A DNA stretch of 10,490 nt from contig CAMTOM010000025.1 in assembly GCA_947074125.1 (NCBI GenBank), positions 1 to 10,490 on the forward strand, given 5' to 3'. The translations under genes and the position numbers were made by a program. Below, piece after piece: positions 1 through 7,294 of the stretch. Source of the DNA: an uncultured Desulfovibrionaceae bacterium. Its GTDB lineage: Bacteria; Desulfobacterota; Desulfovibrionia; Desulfovibrionales; Desulfovibrionaceae. Positions within the stretch are counted from its first letter, which is position 1. Every line of letters starts with the position of its first letter. The notes under the pieces were generated by a model. The model made no database searches. It had not been told where the DNA came from and saw only the letters and a program-made list of their open reading frames with translations.

Positions 1-115
1 GGTTGTCGAGGGCGTAGGGAAGGTGACGGTGGACAAATGGGTTGTAGGTGAGAAGTGGGGGAAAAACAGTCAGGAAGATAGGTAGTTGGCAACGTTGTGT
101 GAGCTTGAGGCATGA
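1..115 (+). other. Degraded or low-quality 5' continuation of tssK
   Basis: Read in the same frame as the downstream tssK (codons starting at position 2), this stretch gives coding-like sequence such as VEGVGKVTVDKW, interrupted by TAG at 83-85 and TGA at 113-115. In the TssK family the part before the C-terminal half contains a V-x-(V/L)-D-x-x-(F/Y)-(V/I)-P-P type strand. The segment KVTVDKWVVGEK sits where that would be expected, but with Gly/Trp-rich substitutions. The stretch is very rich in G and poor in C. The maintained frame together with odd substitutions suggests sequencing or assembly errors at a contig end, although a truly decaying gene is possible. No other feature is seen here. 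Confidence 0.5.
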
Positions 116-862
116 CACAGAGGAGAGGATTATGAGCGAGAACGGCTTGGCCTGATAGGGCACAGGGCAACTTCTCTGGCGGATCGTATCAATAGTGTGG
201 GGCAGACCAGCGCGGCTGAAGTCGGGGATTTCATGCTCTTGCAGTGTCTGAATCGCATGGAACCACTCTTCCAGCACATGAGCAATACACCTCAGGTACA
301 TCCTGAAATGTTTTATCGCTTGTTGCTTGAGCTTGTTGGAGAAGTTTCGACCTTTGCCGAGCAGAAAAAACGTCCCAGCGATCTTGGAACATACCAGCAT
401 GCTGAACAGTACGCGTCATTTGCTACCGTTATGGAAGCGGCGCGTTATGTATTGAGTATGGTGCTGGAACAGCATGCCATTTTGCTGCGCATGCACCATC
501 ATTCGCATGGTGTTATGGTTGCACCTCTTCACGACAAAAATTTGCTGCATTCTGCGGTTTTTGTGCTTGTTGCACGGGCGGATATGGAGCAGGAAGAGTT
601 GCGTACTCTTTTGCCAAAGCAGATTAAAATTGGCACACCGGAAAATATTCGTGAGCTCGTCAACACCCACCTCCCTGGCATCAAGATAATACCAATGTCT
701 ACAGTGCCGCGTCAGATCCCATTCCATGCGGGCAGGGTGTATTTCCAGCTCGACTTTTCTTCAAGCCAGCGCGCACAGGTTGAAGTCTCAACAGGCTGCG
801 CTTTGCATGTGTCTGGTGTGTTCCATAACCTTACTTTACAGCTCTGGGCTGTTAAGGAGTAG
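116..862 (+). CDS. tssK: TssK, T6SS baseplate protein (C-terminal part)
   Basis: TssK is the trimeric T6SS baseplate adaptor that connects the baseplate wedge to the cytoplasmic parts of TssL and TssM. The reading frame is open from 116, after an in-frame TGA, and encodes about 248 residues, against roughly 450 for full-length TssK. Family-like segments are LADRINSVGQTSAAEVGDF followed by LLQCLNRMEPLFQHM (helical domain), a PRQIPFHAGRVYFQLD strand, and a C-terminus ending in LTLQLWAVKE, as is usual for TssK. The GTG at 197 can act as a formal start, but clearly homologous residues (DYERERLGLI) lie upstream of it, so the true start is outside the window or in the damaged 1-115 stretch. The end of the gene contains the ribosome-binding site of tssL (AAGGAG, 854-859), and only 3 bases separate the two genes. 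Identification is confident; the 5' end is not resolved. Confidence 0.88.
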   Translation, partial: HRGEDYERERLGLIGHRATSLADRINSVGQTSAAEVGDFMLLQCLNRMEPLFQHMSNTPQVHPEMFYRLLLELVGEVSTFAEQKKRPSDLGTYQHAEQYASFATVMEAARYVLSMVLEQHAILLRMHHHSHGVMVAPLHDKNLLHSAVFVLVARADMEQEELRTLLPKQIKIGTPENIRELVNTHLPGIKIIPMSTVPRQIPFHAGRVYFQLDFSSSQRAQVEVSTGCALHVSGVFHNLTLQLWAVKE

Positions 863-865
863 GGC

Positions 866-1873
866 ATGGCACAATATGATGAAATGGATCATGACAAGAC
901 CTCTATTGTTCTGGATAGCAATATACAGAACAAGGAGGAGAAACTGCCTTTTACGCCAGTAGCGGTAGCTCCTGGACGTCAGGCACCTCCCAGTGCGCCC
1001 TATCTGGCACAGCAGACCTCCATTGATGAATACACGCCAGGGCTGAATCCTCTCGTGAAGGCCGCCGCCAATATTTTGTTGGAAATAGTGCGTTTGCGCA
1101 ACGCGCGCGATGTGAACATGGAAAGTCTGCGTACCCGCCTTGAGGCGGAAATACGGGGCTTCAGCTCACAGGCAATGGCTTTGGGGGTAAGTGAGGCGCA
1201 GGTGAATGCCGCACAGTACCTTTTGTGTACTGCTCTGGATGAGAGTGTCACGACATCTTCCATTGCGGGTGCTCAGGCAGAGTGGCAGAACAAATCTCTC
1301 CTCAGTACTTTTCATAAAGATACCTGGGGCGGAGAGGTCTTTTTTGATGTCCTGTCACGTACCATGGAACAGCCTGCCAGCCGGCTCTATCTTTTAGAGC
1401 TGATCTATCTGCTGCTCAGCCTTGGTTTTGAGGGCAAGTATCGCCTTGAGGATCGCGGCGCACTGGCTGTAGAGTCCTTGCGCGACCAGCTCTATCGGCA
1501 GATACGCTTGCTGCGTGGCGAAGCCACACCTGATCTTGCCAAAAAAGTGGATTTGAGCACCTTCAAAGACAAGGTGTATGCCTATATCCCCGCATGGCTT
1601 ATTGGTGCTGTTGTTGTGTTCTGTCTTTCCATCACATGGTGGGGATTTTCATACACCTTGAAGGACAAATCACGTCCTTTGCTGGCGCAATATGAATCTC
1701 AGGCACCAACAAAAGCCCCTTTTATCCTGTCTGAAGCCGGTGCAGAAGATGAGGATGCAGAAGAAGAGCAGGTGGAGGCAGACTCAGAAAAAGAGGAAGA
1801 TGCCGCTCAGCCTGCAAGTGATAGTGCGAAAAGCTCTCCAGAACCGACGCCTGCTCAGGAGGCACGTCCATGA
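866..1873 (+). CDS. tssL: TssL/DotU, T6SS inner-membrane protein with acidic C-terminal tail
   Basis: TssL is the inner-membrane partner of TssM and contacts TssK/baseplate through its cytoplasmic helical domain. The protein has 335 residues. Residues 1-57 are a polar, probably disordered N-terminal extension. The DotU domain runs from about 58 to 235, with LNPLVKAAANILLE (60-73), CTALDE (121-126), W140 followed by LLSTFHKDTWGGEVFF (145-160), and LLLSLGFEGKYR (182-193), all typical of the family. One membrane helix lies at about 241-262 (IPAWLIGAVVVFCLSITWW). Instead of an OmpA-like peptidoglycan-binding domain, the periplasmic part is a roughly 70-residue tail with an Asp/Glu-rich run (about 289-312) and a Ser/Pro/Ala end. 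ATG 866 is supported by AAGGAG six bases upstream, inside the end of tssK. The stop overlaps the tssM start (ATGA). N-terminal Thr12 and Thr51 are possible phosphorylation sites (inference). Confidence 0.95.
   Translation: MAQYDEMDHDKTSIVLDSNIQNKEEKLPFTPVAVAPGRQAPPSAPYLAQQTSIDEYTPGLNPLVKAAANILLEIVRLRNARDVNMESLRTRLEAEIRGFSSQAMALGVSEAQVNAAQYLLCTALDESVTTSSIAGAQAEWQNKSLLSTFHKDTWGGEVFFDVLSRTMEQPASRLYLLELIYLLLSLGFEGKYRLEDRGALAVESLRDQLYRQIRLLRGEATPDLAKKVDLSTFKDKVYAYIPAWLIGAVVVFCLSITWWGFSYTLKDKSRPLLAQYESQAPTKAPFILSEAGAEDEDAEEEQVEADSEKEEDAAQPASDSAKSSPEPTPAQEARP
1857..1873 (+). promoter_or_regulatory. Strong ribosome-binding site and ATGA coupling of tssM to tssL
   Basis: A perfect AGGAGG (1857-1862) lies seven bases upstream of ATG 1870-1872, and the tssL stop TGA is 1871-1873. 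This fixes the tssM start and predicts translational coupling of the two membrane partners. Confidence 0.8.
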
Positions 1874-4800
1874 TTCGTCGTTTTTTCCGTGCCATGTGGA
1901 ACGCCCTGAAAACTCCGTGGGTGCTGGCTTTACTGTGCACATGTATTTTGATTTTGCTGGTGTGGATACTTGGCCCTCTGGTTGCGATTGCAGATCGTGT
2001 TCTTTTGGGAGGCGTCATTGCGCGTCTTGTCGCAACGGTGGTTCTGATCTTTTTATGGGGTCTTTTTGTGGCGCTCTGGTCGTCACGCCAGCGCAGAAAA
2101 GCCCTGGCAAATCCTGAGAAAGCAGCAGAATACGAACAAAAAGCCATCAGTAAAAGCCAGTTTCGCGAAGAAAGCGATGCCATTAAAGATCGCCTGAAAG
2201 CCGCAATAAAGATAGTAACGACGTCCAATTTCTATGGCTCCAAGAGTCGTTCCCGCTACGCCTTGCCCTGGTATCTTGTATTGGGGACAAACAATTGTGG
2301 CAAAACGTCCATGCTGTTGAACTCTGGCTTGAAATTCCCCATCAATGAGCAGGCTGACCGTCATTTATACAATCTCAAGGCTACAGAGCGCTGTGAAGTG
2401 CTCTACAGCAATGAAGCGGTGTTTGTGGATACCCCTGGCGGCTATACAAACAGCCGTCCCGACAGCCCAACGCATCGCTTATGGACACTGTTGTTGCGGC
2501 GCTTGTTTCGCATACGTCCTGCCAGACCGCTGAATGGTATAGTCGTCTGTGTGAGTATGCGTGATATTATTGATGCCGATCAGGCGCGGCGTGAGCATCT
2601 TGCGCGTACTGTACGCGAGCGCTTGAGCGAGATTTTGAAAATTTCGCGCAATTATGCTCCAGTGTATCTGCTTTTTACAAAATGCGATGCCGTACCTGGT
2701 TTTGCGCCTTTTTTTGCGCATCTCTCCCGTGCAGAACGTGAACAGTTTTTTGGCTGTCCTTCTGAAAAAGACGCCATGGAGCCAGGCGAGGTACGCAATG
2801 AATTCAGAGATCTGATGAGCATGCTCAATGCTCAGATTATCACGAAAATTCATCAGGAGCGCGATGTTCCTTCCAGAGGCGAGATGTTTCGCTTTCCGCA
2901 GGAACTGGCTTTGCTTGGTGGTCGGCTTGAAGATTTTATTGCCGAGGCTTTTGGCCCTTCGCGCTATCACAAGCAGGTAATGTTCAGGGGCTTTTTCTTC
3001 TCCAGTGCGCTTTCTAACCGTGATCTTATGGCTGCTGTGGCTCGTGAAGGCGAGTTGAGCTTTCAGAAAGGTTTCAATGCGGGAACAGGAGACTATGCCA
3101 GAGGCTTTTTCCTTCAGGATTTTTTGAGCAAATATGTGATTCCTGGTGCCCAGATGGTCTCTGCTGACAGAGAACATCTCTGGAGACTGCGCTTGCGGCG
3201 TTATGGAATGCAGATTGCTGCTGTTGTCCTGTTTCTGGTTTCCGGTATTGTACTGGGCGCAAACTTTATGAACAACTACTCCCGACTGGAAACACTGGGC
3301 AATGTCTATACTTCCTTTGAGGCAGAACAGGAGAAAAGACCCAAGGTTGCTGAGTCAAAGTCTGTGCTGCCTGAGCTGGCGAAAATACAGGAAAGCCTCA
3401 CGGTGTATAATCCTGGTGAAGATGCCACCATGGCCTACAGGCTTGGTCTGTATCAGGGGGTTCCTTTTGAAAAAGCCACACAAAATGCCTATTGGGGGGT
3501 ACTCAACAACCGTCTGATGCCCACCATACGCGGTACGGCAGCCGAAAAGATTGAAAGTTCTCTTAATAATACTACAGAGCTGAAAAATGCTCTTCGCGCC
3601 TATTTGATGCTGTGTCAGCCCAAGCATATGAGTGAGAAGTTTATTAATGACTGGCTGGATAAGCAGTGGTCAGAACGCTATATGGGGCAGGCTGAGACTC
3701 AGGCGACATTACGCCAGCATATGGATTATCTGATTGCGCATGGCATTGTGCCTGTTGAGCCAGATGCCGCATTGGTAGAGAAGGCGCGTCAGGCGCTCTT
3801 GAAAATACCTCTGGCAGAGCTTGCGTATCAGCGTATGCAGGAAGAGGCTGAAGAGAGTGGCAAGCCACCCTTTACCTTTAGATCTGCTATCGGAGATTCG
3901 CCTTTTTCTGGTGACACCTATCCTGTGCCCGTATTGTATACACGTGCAGGTTATGAAGAATACCTGATTAAACGCTGTCCCGATATTATCTGGGATCTCA
4001 CAAAAGAAAACTGGGTCTTTGGTCCCAATCCTGTAGCGCTGAGCCTTATGGATATGAATAAGGTGCATAAAGATGTTCGTCTGCTCTATTTTAGAGATTA
4101 CAGCAAGCATTGGAATCAGGCTTTGCAGGAGCTGGCCATCCGTGCTCCATCGACCATGGGGGATGCCCAGAAGCTGGCAGAACAGATGACAACAGGAACC
4201 TCGCCTTCTGTACTGGTCTTGCGTGAAATACGCACCAATACCAACTTTGTGCTTGAGCGCGAGGCACGAGGGGAAGGTGAAGTTGGCTCGGCGGTGCAGG
4301 ATGAAATATCCCGCAGGGTGCAGCGGCGCATCAGCCGAACCACCGGAACAAAAGTTGCCAAGGCTTTGGTAGGACAGGCAGGCAAGAAAATAGAAGATGT
4401 GCGCAATCAGGCTCAGGAAGAGGCGCAGCGCGAAGCAACCGCAGTACAGCAGTACTTCATGCCTCTTGATAGTTTGCTGGACACATCAGGTCATGCCAAT
4501 CCGGCACTCAAGGCAGTTAATGACAATACGGTAACCGTTGGTGAGTACTTCTCACGCCTTATTAACAGCGACAGCAAAGAGCGCCGTGTACTTGCCGCAC
4601 TGCTGGAAATAGCGGACGAAAAAGACGATACCTTGCGGCGTCTGGAAAATGCCATTGAAAAATTGCCCAATCCAGTACGTTCCTGGTATGCAACCATTGT
4701 TTCTGGTGGTCTGCGCGAAATGCTTTCGGTGGGTGCCCACAGCATCAACCGTTCTTATCAGGAGCGCGTCATCACGACCTACGCAAAGAATATGCGTGCG

Positions 4801-5418
4801 TATTATCCTTTCAATGTCAATGCCGACAGGGATGTGAATCTTGATGATTTTGCGGAGTTTTTCCGCGCTGGAGGCACACTGGATAATTTCTATGATTCGC
4901 ACTTGCGTCATTTTGTGACGCGCAGTGGATCGCCACGCAGTATTATGGGGCGTACCCTGCCGATTTCTGGTCAGGCCGTGGCGCAATTGCAAAGGGCAAA
5001 TCGTGTACAGGATGCCTTTTTCCTGTCAGGGCGCGAGCTGGGCATCAACTTTCTGATGGAACCCTATGCTTTGGATGCCACACTGAAAAAGGTAACGCTG
5101 ATAGATTCTGGCAAGAACCTGAGTTACTGGCACGGACCTGTGCAGGGTGCGGCATTTAACTGGCCAGCCAGCGGTGGACAGGCTTCGCTGGAGCTTACCG
5201 ACTTGAATGGCATTACAACAAAAATGGATACACGTGGCGACTGGGCAATCTTCCGCCTCTTTCAGGGGGGAGGTATCAAGCGTCAGGACGGGAATACGTG
5301 CCTTATGGAAATACAGCGCAATGGCAAGTGGGCACAGTTTCTGATTCAGTTCAGAAGCAAGGTCAATCCATTTGATCCCACAGTGTGTTCCTTCTCATTG
5401 CCAGAATCATTATTGTAG
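1870..5418 (+). CDS. tssM: TssM/IcmF, T6SS inner-membrane core protein
   Basis: TssM forms the trans-envelope T6SS channel with TssL and the outer-membrane lipoprotein TssJ. The length, 1182 residues, is normal for the family. Two N-terminal membrane helices lie at about 17-40 and 49-71. A cytoplasmic GTPase-like domain follows, with an intact Walker A motif GTNNCGKTS (139-147) and a VDTPGG motif (D187) matching the DxxG/switch region; VYLLFTKCDAVPG resembles the TKxD base-recognition motif. A third membrane helix is at about 449-467 (IAAVVLFLVSGIVLGANFM). The remaining 700 or so residues are periplasmic: a helical region and then a C-terminal beta-rich part (about 1095-1182, with FNWPASGG and GDWAIFRLFQGG), which in characterised TssM proteins is the TssJ-binding region. 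TssJ is not in this window. The start overlaps the tssL stop and has a strong ribosome-binding site. No frameshift or missing motif is seen. Confidence 0.97.
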   Translation: MIRRFFRAMWNALKTPWVLALLCTCILILLVWILGPLVAIADRVLLGGVIARLVATVVLIFLWGLFVALWSSRQRRKALANPEKAAEYEQKAISKSQFREESDAIKDRLKAAIKIVTTSNFYGSKSRSRYALPWYLVLGTNNCGKTSMLLNSGLKFPINEQADRHLYNLKATERCEVLYSNEAVFVDTPGGYTNSRPDSPTHRLWTLLLRRLFRIRPARPLNGIVVCVSMRDIIDADQARREHLARTVRERLSEILKISRNYAPVYLLFTKCDAVPGFAPFFAHLSRAEREQFFGCPSEKDAMEPGEVRNEFRDLMSMLNAQIITKIHQERDVPSRGEMFRFPQELALLGGRLEDFIAEAFGPSRYHKQVMFRGFFFSSALSNRDLMAAVAREGELSFQKGFNAGTGDYARGFFLQDFLSKYVIPGAQMVSADREHLWRLRLRRYGMQIAAVVLFLVSGIVLGANFMNNYSRLETLGNVYTSFEAEQEKRPKVAESKSVLPELAKIQESLTVYNPGEDATMAYRLGLYQGVPFEKATQNAYWGVLNNRLMPTIRGTAAEKIESSLNNTTELKNALRAYLMLCQPKHMSEKFINDWLDKQWSERYMGQAETQATLRQHMDYLIAHGIVPVEPDAALVEKARQALLKIPLAELAYQRMQEEAEESGKPPFTFRSAIGDSPFSGDTYPVPVLYTRAGYEEYLIKRCPDIIWDLTKENWVFGPNPVALSLMDMNKVHKDVRLLYFRDYSKHWNQALQELAIRAPSTMGDAQKLAEQMTTGTSPSVLVLREIRTNTNFVLEREARGEGEVGSAVQDEISRRVQRRISRTTGTKVAKALVGQAGKKIEDVRNQAQEEAQREATAVQQYFMPLDSLLDTSGHANPALKAVNDNTVTVGEYFSRLINSDSKERRVLAALLEIADEKDDTLRRLENAIEKLPNPVRSWYATIVSGGLREMLSVGAHSINRSYQERVITTYAKNMRAYYPFNVNADRDVNLDDFAEFFRAGGTLDNFYDSHLRHFVTRSGSPRSIMGRTLPISGQAVAQLQRANRVQDAFFLSGRELGINFLMEPYALDATLKKVTLIDSGKNLSYWHGPVQGAAFNWPASGGQASLELTDLNGITTKMDTRGDWAIFRLFQGGGIKRQDGNTCLMEIQRNGKWAQFLIQFRSKVNPFDPTVCSFSLPESLL

Positions 5419-5424
5419 TAAGTT

Positions 5425-5454
5425 TGGAGAGAGGTCGGCAAAGACCTCTCTTCA
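5425..5454 (+). terminator. Intercistronic hairpin between tssM and the transglycosylase gene
   Basis: A 12-bp stem (5425-5436 paired with 5443-5454, one G-U pair at 5427/5452, otherwise perfect) encloses a six-base loop GGCAAA. It starts seven bases after the tssM stop. The following sequence (5455-5468) is T-rich but interrupted by G and A, so it is a weak intrinsic terminator at best. It may instead be an attenuator or an mRNA-stabilising/processing stem that sets the level of tssM relative to downstream genes. It is seen directly in the sequence; its function is inferred. It lies 24 bases before the transglycosylase start codon. Confidence 0.6.
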
Positions 5455-5477
5455 TGTATTGTTATTGTGAGAGAACA

Positions 5478-6542
5478 ATGAAAAAGGGTCAGGCTGTTTT
5501 TGTGGTGCGCAGGGTATCGCCTGTGGCATGGCTATGCGTCTTTCTGTGTCTTTTTTTGGGTGCTTGCGCCGCAAAAGAGTCTCAGAGTGTCCAGACAGGG
5601 CAGGGCCTTTCCGAGCCTGTTGTGACGGGTGTGAGTCGTGTGATTATTCCTGCCAATGGCGGGCAGACGATTATTGTGCCACGCCATATGGGAGATGCTG
5701 TTTCCTTATGGAGCTCGCCTCCTATGGGGAAGCGTTTGCCTGCTGCCGCACTGGCTTTGGAGGCTTCATTGCCTGTGCATGATATTGCCGCATGGCTTCC
5801 GGCCACAGAGCATGATATTATGCGGCGCTACCTGTATCGCATGAGTAATGAACAGCGAGGACTAGCAACACGAGTGCTGGCACGCGCAAAATCACATATG
5901 CCTGTTGTTGCTGAAGGGGTACGCCGTCAGGGGCTTCCCCCAGAAATTGCCTGCTTGCCTCTGGTGGAAAGTGCTTTTGAGCCACAGGCAGTTTCTCCGG
6001 CTGGTGCTGCGGGTTTATGGCAGCTTATGCCAGCGACAGCGCGCCGTTTTGGTTTGACCGTGAACGATGATGTGGATGAACGCTTTGACGTGCGCAAGTC
6101 CACTGAGGCCGCAACCGCCTATCTTGCCTATCTTTACAGGTTTTTTGGGAGCTGGCCTCTCGCAATTGCCGCTTACAATAGTGGTGAGGGCACCATGCGT
6201 AATGCCATGCGTAAATCTTCCAGTGACAATCTGGATAGCGTTACAGCGTACTGCCGACGGGTGGGAGATGCCGCAGCGCCTCTTCGTGAGGAAACTCTAA
6301 ACTTTGTGCCACGATTCGTGGCTGCGGTGCTGCTTATCAGTAACGCTGAAGAGCTTGGCTTCACTCCTTCCCACTCAGCTACACAGACCTTTGCTTCTAT
6401 GGGGGACAAGAAGGTGGAGCATACAGGTACTACAATGGGACAAAGGGGACAGTCAGAGCCTCTCGCGCTTTCGGGGAGCTATGACAGCTATGCGGGAAGC
6501 GCACCTGCGGCAATGGCGCCGCGCAGCATGCAGGTGCAGTGA
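5478..6542 (+). CDS. Lipoprotein lytic transglycosylase (SLT/MltD-like) in T6SS operon
   Basis: The predicted protein cleaves the MurNAc-GlcNAc bond of peptidoglycan by the lytic transglycosylase mechanism, leaving 1,6-anhydro ends. From ATG 5478 it has 354 residues: basic N-terminus, hydrophobic stretch (WLCVFLCLFLGAC), and a lipobox LGAC with Cys30, so it should be a lipid-anchored envelope protein. The SLT domain covers about 150-290: PPEIACLPLVESAFEP with catalytic Glu164, then SPAGAAGLWQLMPATARRFG, and AYNSGEG (233-239). No LysM repeats follow; the C-terminal tail (from about 300) is Ser/Ala/Gly-rich and low in complexity. An in-frame ATG at 5454 and a non-ATG start further upstream exist, but only the 5478 start gives a clean signal peptide directly at the N-terminus, with GAGAG upstream as a modest ribosome-binding site. 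Position next to tssM suggests a dedicated role in opening the cell wall for the membrane complex (inference). Confidence 0.9.
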   Translation: MKKGQAVFVVRRVSPVAWLCVFLCLFLGACAAKESQSVQTGQGLSEPVVTGVSRVIIPANGGQTIIVPRHMGDAVSLWSSPPMGKRLPAAALALEASLPVHDIAAWLPATEHDIMRRYLYRMSNEQRGLATRVLARAKSHMPVVAEGVRRQGLPPEIACLPLVESAFEPQAVSPAGAAGLWQLMPATARRFGLTVNDDVDERFDVRKSTEAATAYLAYLYRFFGSWPLAIAAYNSGEGTMRNAMRKSSSDNLDSVTAYCRRVGDAAAPLREETLNFVPRFVAAVLLISNAEELGFTPSHSATQTFASMGDKKVEHTGTTMGQRGQSEPLALSGSYDSYAGSAPAAMAPRSMQVQ

Positions 6543-6545
6543 GGA
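6540..6545 (+). promoter_or_regulatory. Ribosome-binding site that decides the phosphatase start
   Basis: TGAGGA, overlapping the transglycosylase stop codon, lies eight bases before ATG 6554. An in-frame GTG at 6539, overlapping the previous stop, is a possible start but has only a weak upstream AGG. The ATG is therefore preferred. Confidence 0.6.
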
Positions 6546-6553
6546 TCTTTTGT

Positions 6554-7291
6554 ATGGAGGAAAAACAGCAGTTTACCATTCATGTGGAGTCTTGGGGGGT
6601 CAGTCGCCAGGGGGATGTGCGTCCTGACAATCAAGATTCTTTTCTCAACTGGGCAGACCATATGCTATGGGCTGTTGCCGATGGTGTGGCTTCCAGTGCC
6701 GATGGCGGGGAAGCCAGTCGTGCCATTGCCAAATTTCTTATGCGTATTCCCATGCCAGCGTCATTGGAAGAGCATGTCAGCAATGTGAAAGAAGGTTTGC
6801 GCAATGCCAATGACCTGTTTCGCAAAGACGCAAAAGCCAATGGTCTTGGGGGCGCCAGTACTGTCGTTGTCTTGTTGATTCATGGGGGCGATGCCGCCTG
6901 TTTGTGGGCGGGTGACAGTCGCTGCTATCTTTTCCGTGAGGGAGTGCTGTACCAGTGTACCCGTGACCACACCCTGCGTCAGGAAAAAATTGATAAGGGA
7001 GAGCTGACAGTTTCAGAGGCAGAGCGTATGATCCGTGGTAACCTTATTACCAATGCGATTGGCGTATACGATACCTTGCGTTTGGAGGAAGTGCGCTTTT
7101 CTTTGCGGGCAGGCGACAAGTTTTTATTGTGCTCAGATGGTCTTTCTCTCCTCGCACCAGAAGCTCTTTCTGCATATCTGACACAACAGAGCGCCAAAGA
7201 AGCGGTAGAGGGACTCACGCAAACGCTGAGTGGTATGCATCAGCCTGACAATGTAACCTTTGTAGCGGTATTTCTTTCAGAACTGGAATAG
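6554..7291 (+). CDS. pppA: PP2C-family Ser/Thr phosphatase, PppA-like, of the T6SS phosphorylation switch
   Basis: The protein is a metal-dependent phosphoserine/phosphothreonine phosphatase, 245 residues from ATG 6554, the size of a single PP2C catalytic domain. Metal- and phosphate-binding motifs are all present: SRQGDVRPDNQDSF (RPDNQD at 23-28), WAVADGVASSADGG (ADG at 42-44), GGASTVVV, LWAGDSRCYLF (GDSR 120-123), LLCSDGLS (SDG 194-196) and the closing DNVT (232-235). There is no signal peptide or membrane helix, so it is cytosolic. In T6SS clusters with a threonine phosphorylation pathway, PppA reverses phosphorylation made by PpkA and turns the apparatus off. Adjacency to the kinase gene, three bases downstream, and to tssM supports that role here. 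The symbol follows the T6SS convention (also called stp1) and is functional by context; the exact substrate is not shown by the sequence. Confidence 0.92.
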   Translation: MEEKQQFTIHVESWGVSRQGDVRPDNQDSFLNWADHMLWAVADGVASSADGGEASRAIAKFLMRIPMPASLEEHVSNVKEGLRNANDLFRKDAKANGLGGASTVVVLLIHGGDAACLWAGDSRCYLFREGVLYQCTRDHTLRQEKIDKGELTVSEAERMIRGNLITNAIGVYDTLRLEEVRFSLRAGDKFLLCSDGLSLLAPEALSAYLTQQSAKEAVEGLTQTLSGMHQPDNVTFVAVFLSELE

Positions 7292-7294
7292 ATT

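Noticed and set aside
2479..3177. 232-codon open frame on the minus strand
   Set aside because: Lies wholly inside tssM, opposite the conserved cytoplasmic domain; its translation is low in recognisable pattern and has no ribosome-binding site.
5385..5477. Longer N-terminus for the transglycosylase starting before the tssM stop
   Set aside because: It would put 31 residues ahead of a clean lipoprotein signal peptide and run through the hairpin; the ATG at 5478 gives a normal signal sequence.
6539..6553. GTG start for the phosphatase overlapping the preceding stop codon
   Set aside because: Possible, but TGAGGA is spaced ideally for ATG 6554 and the extra five residues add no family feature.
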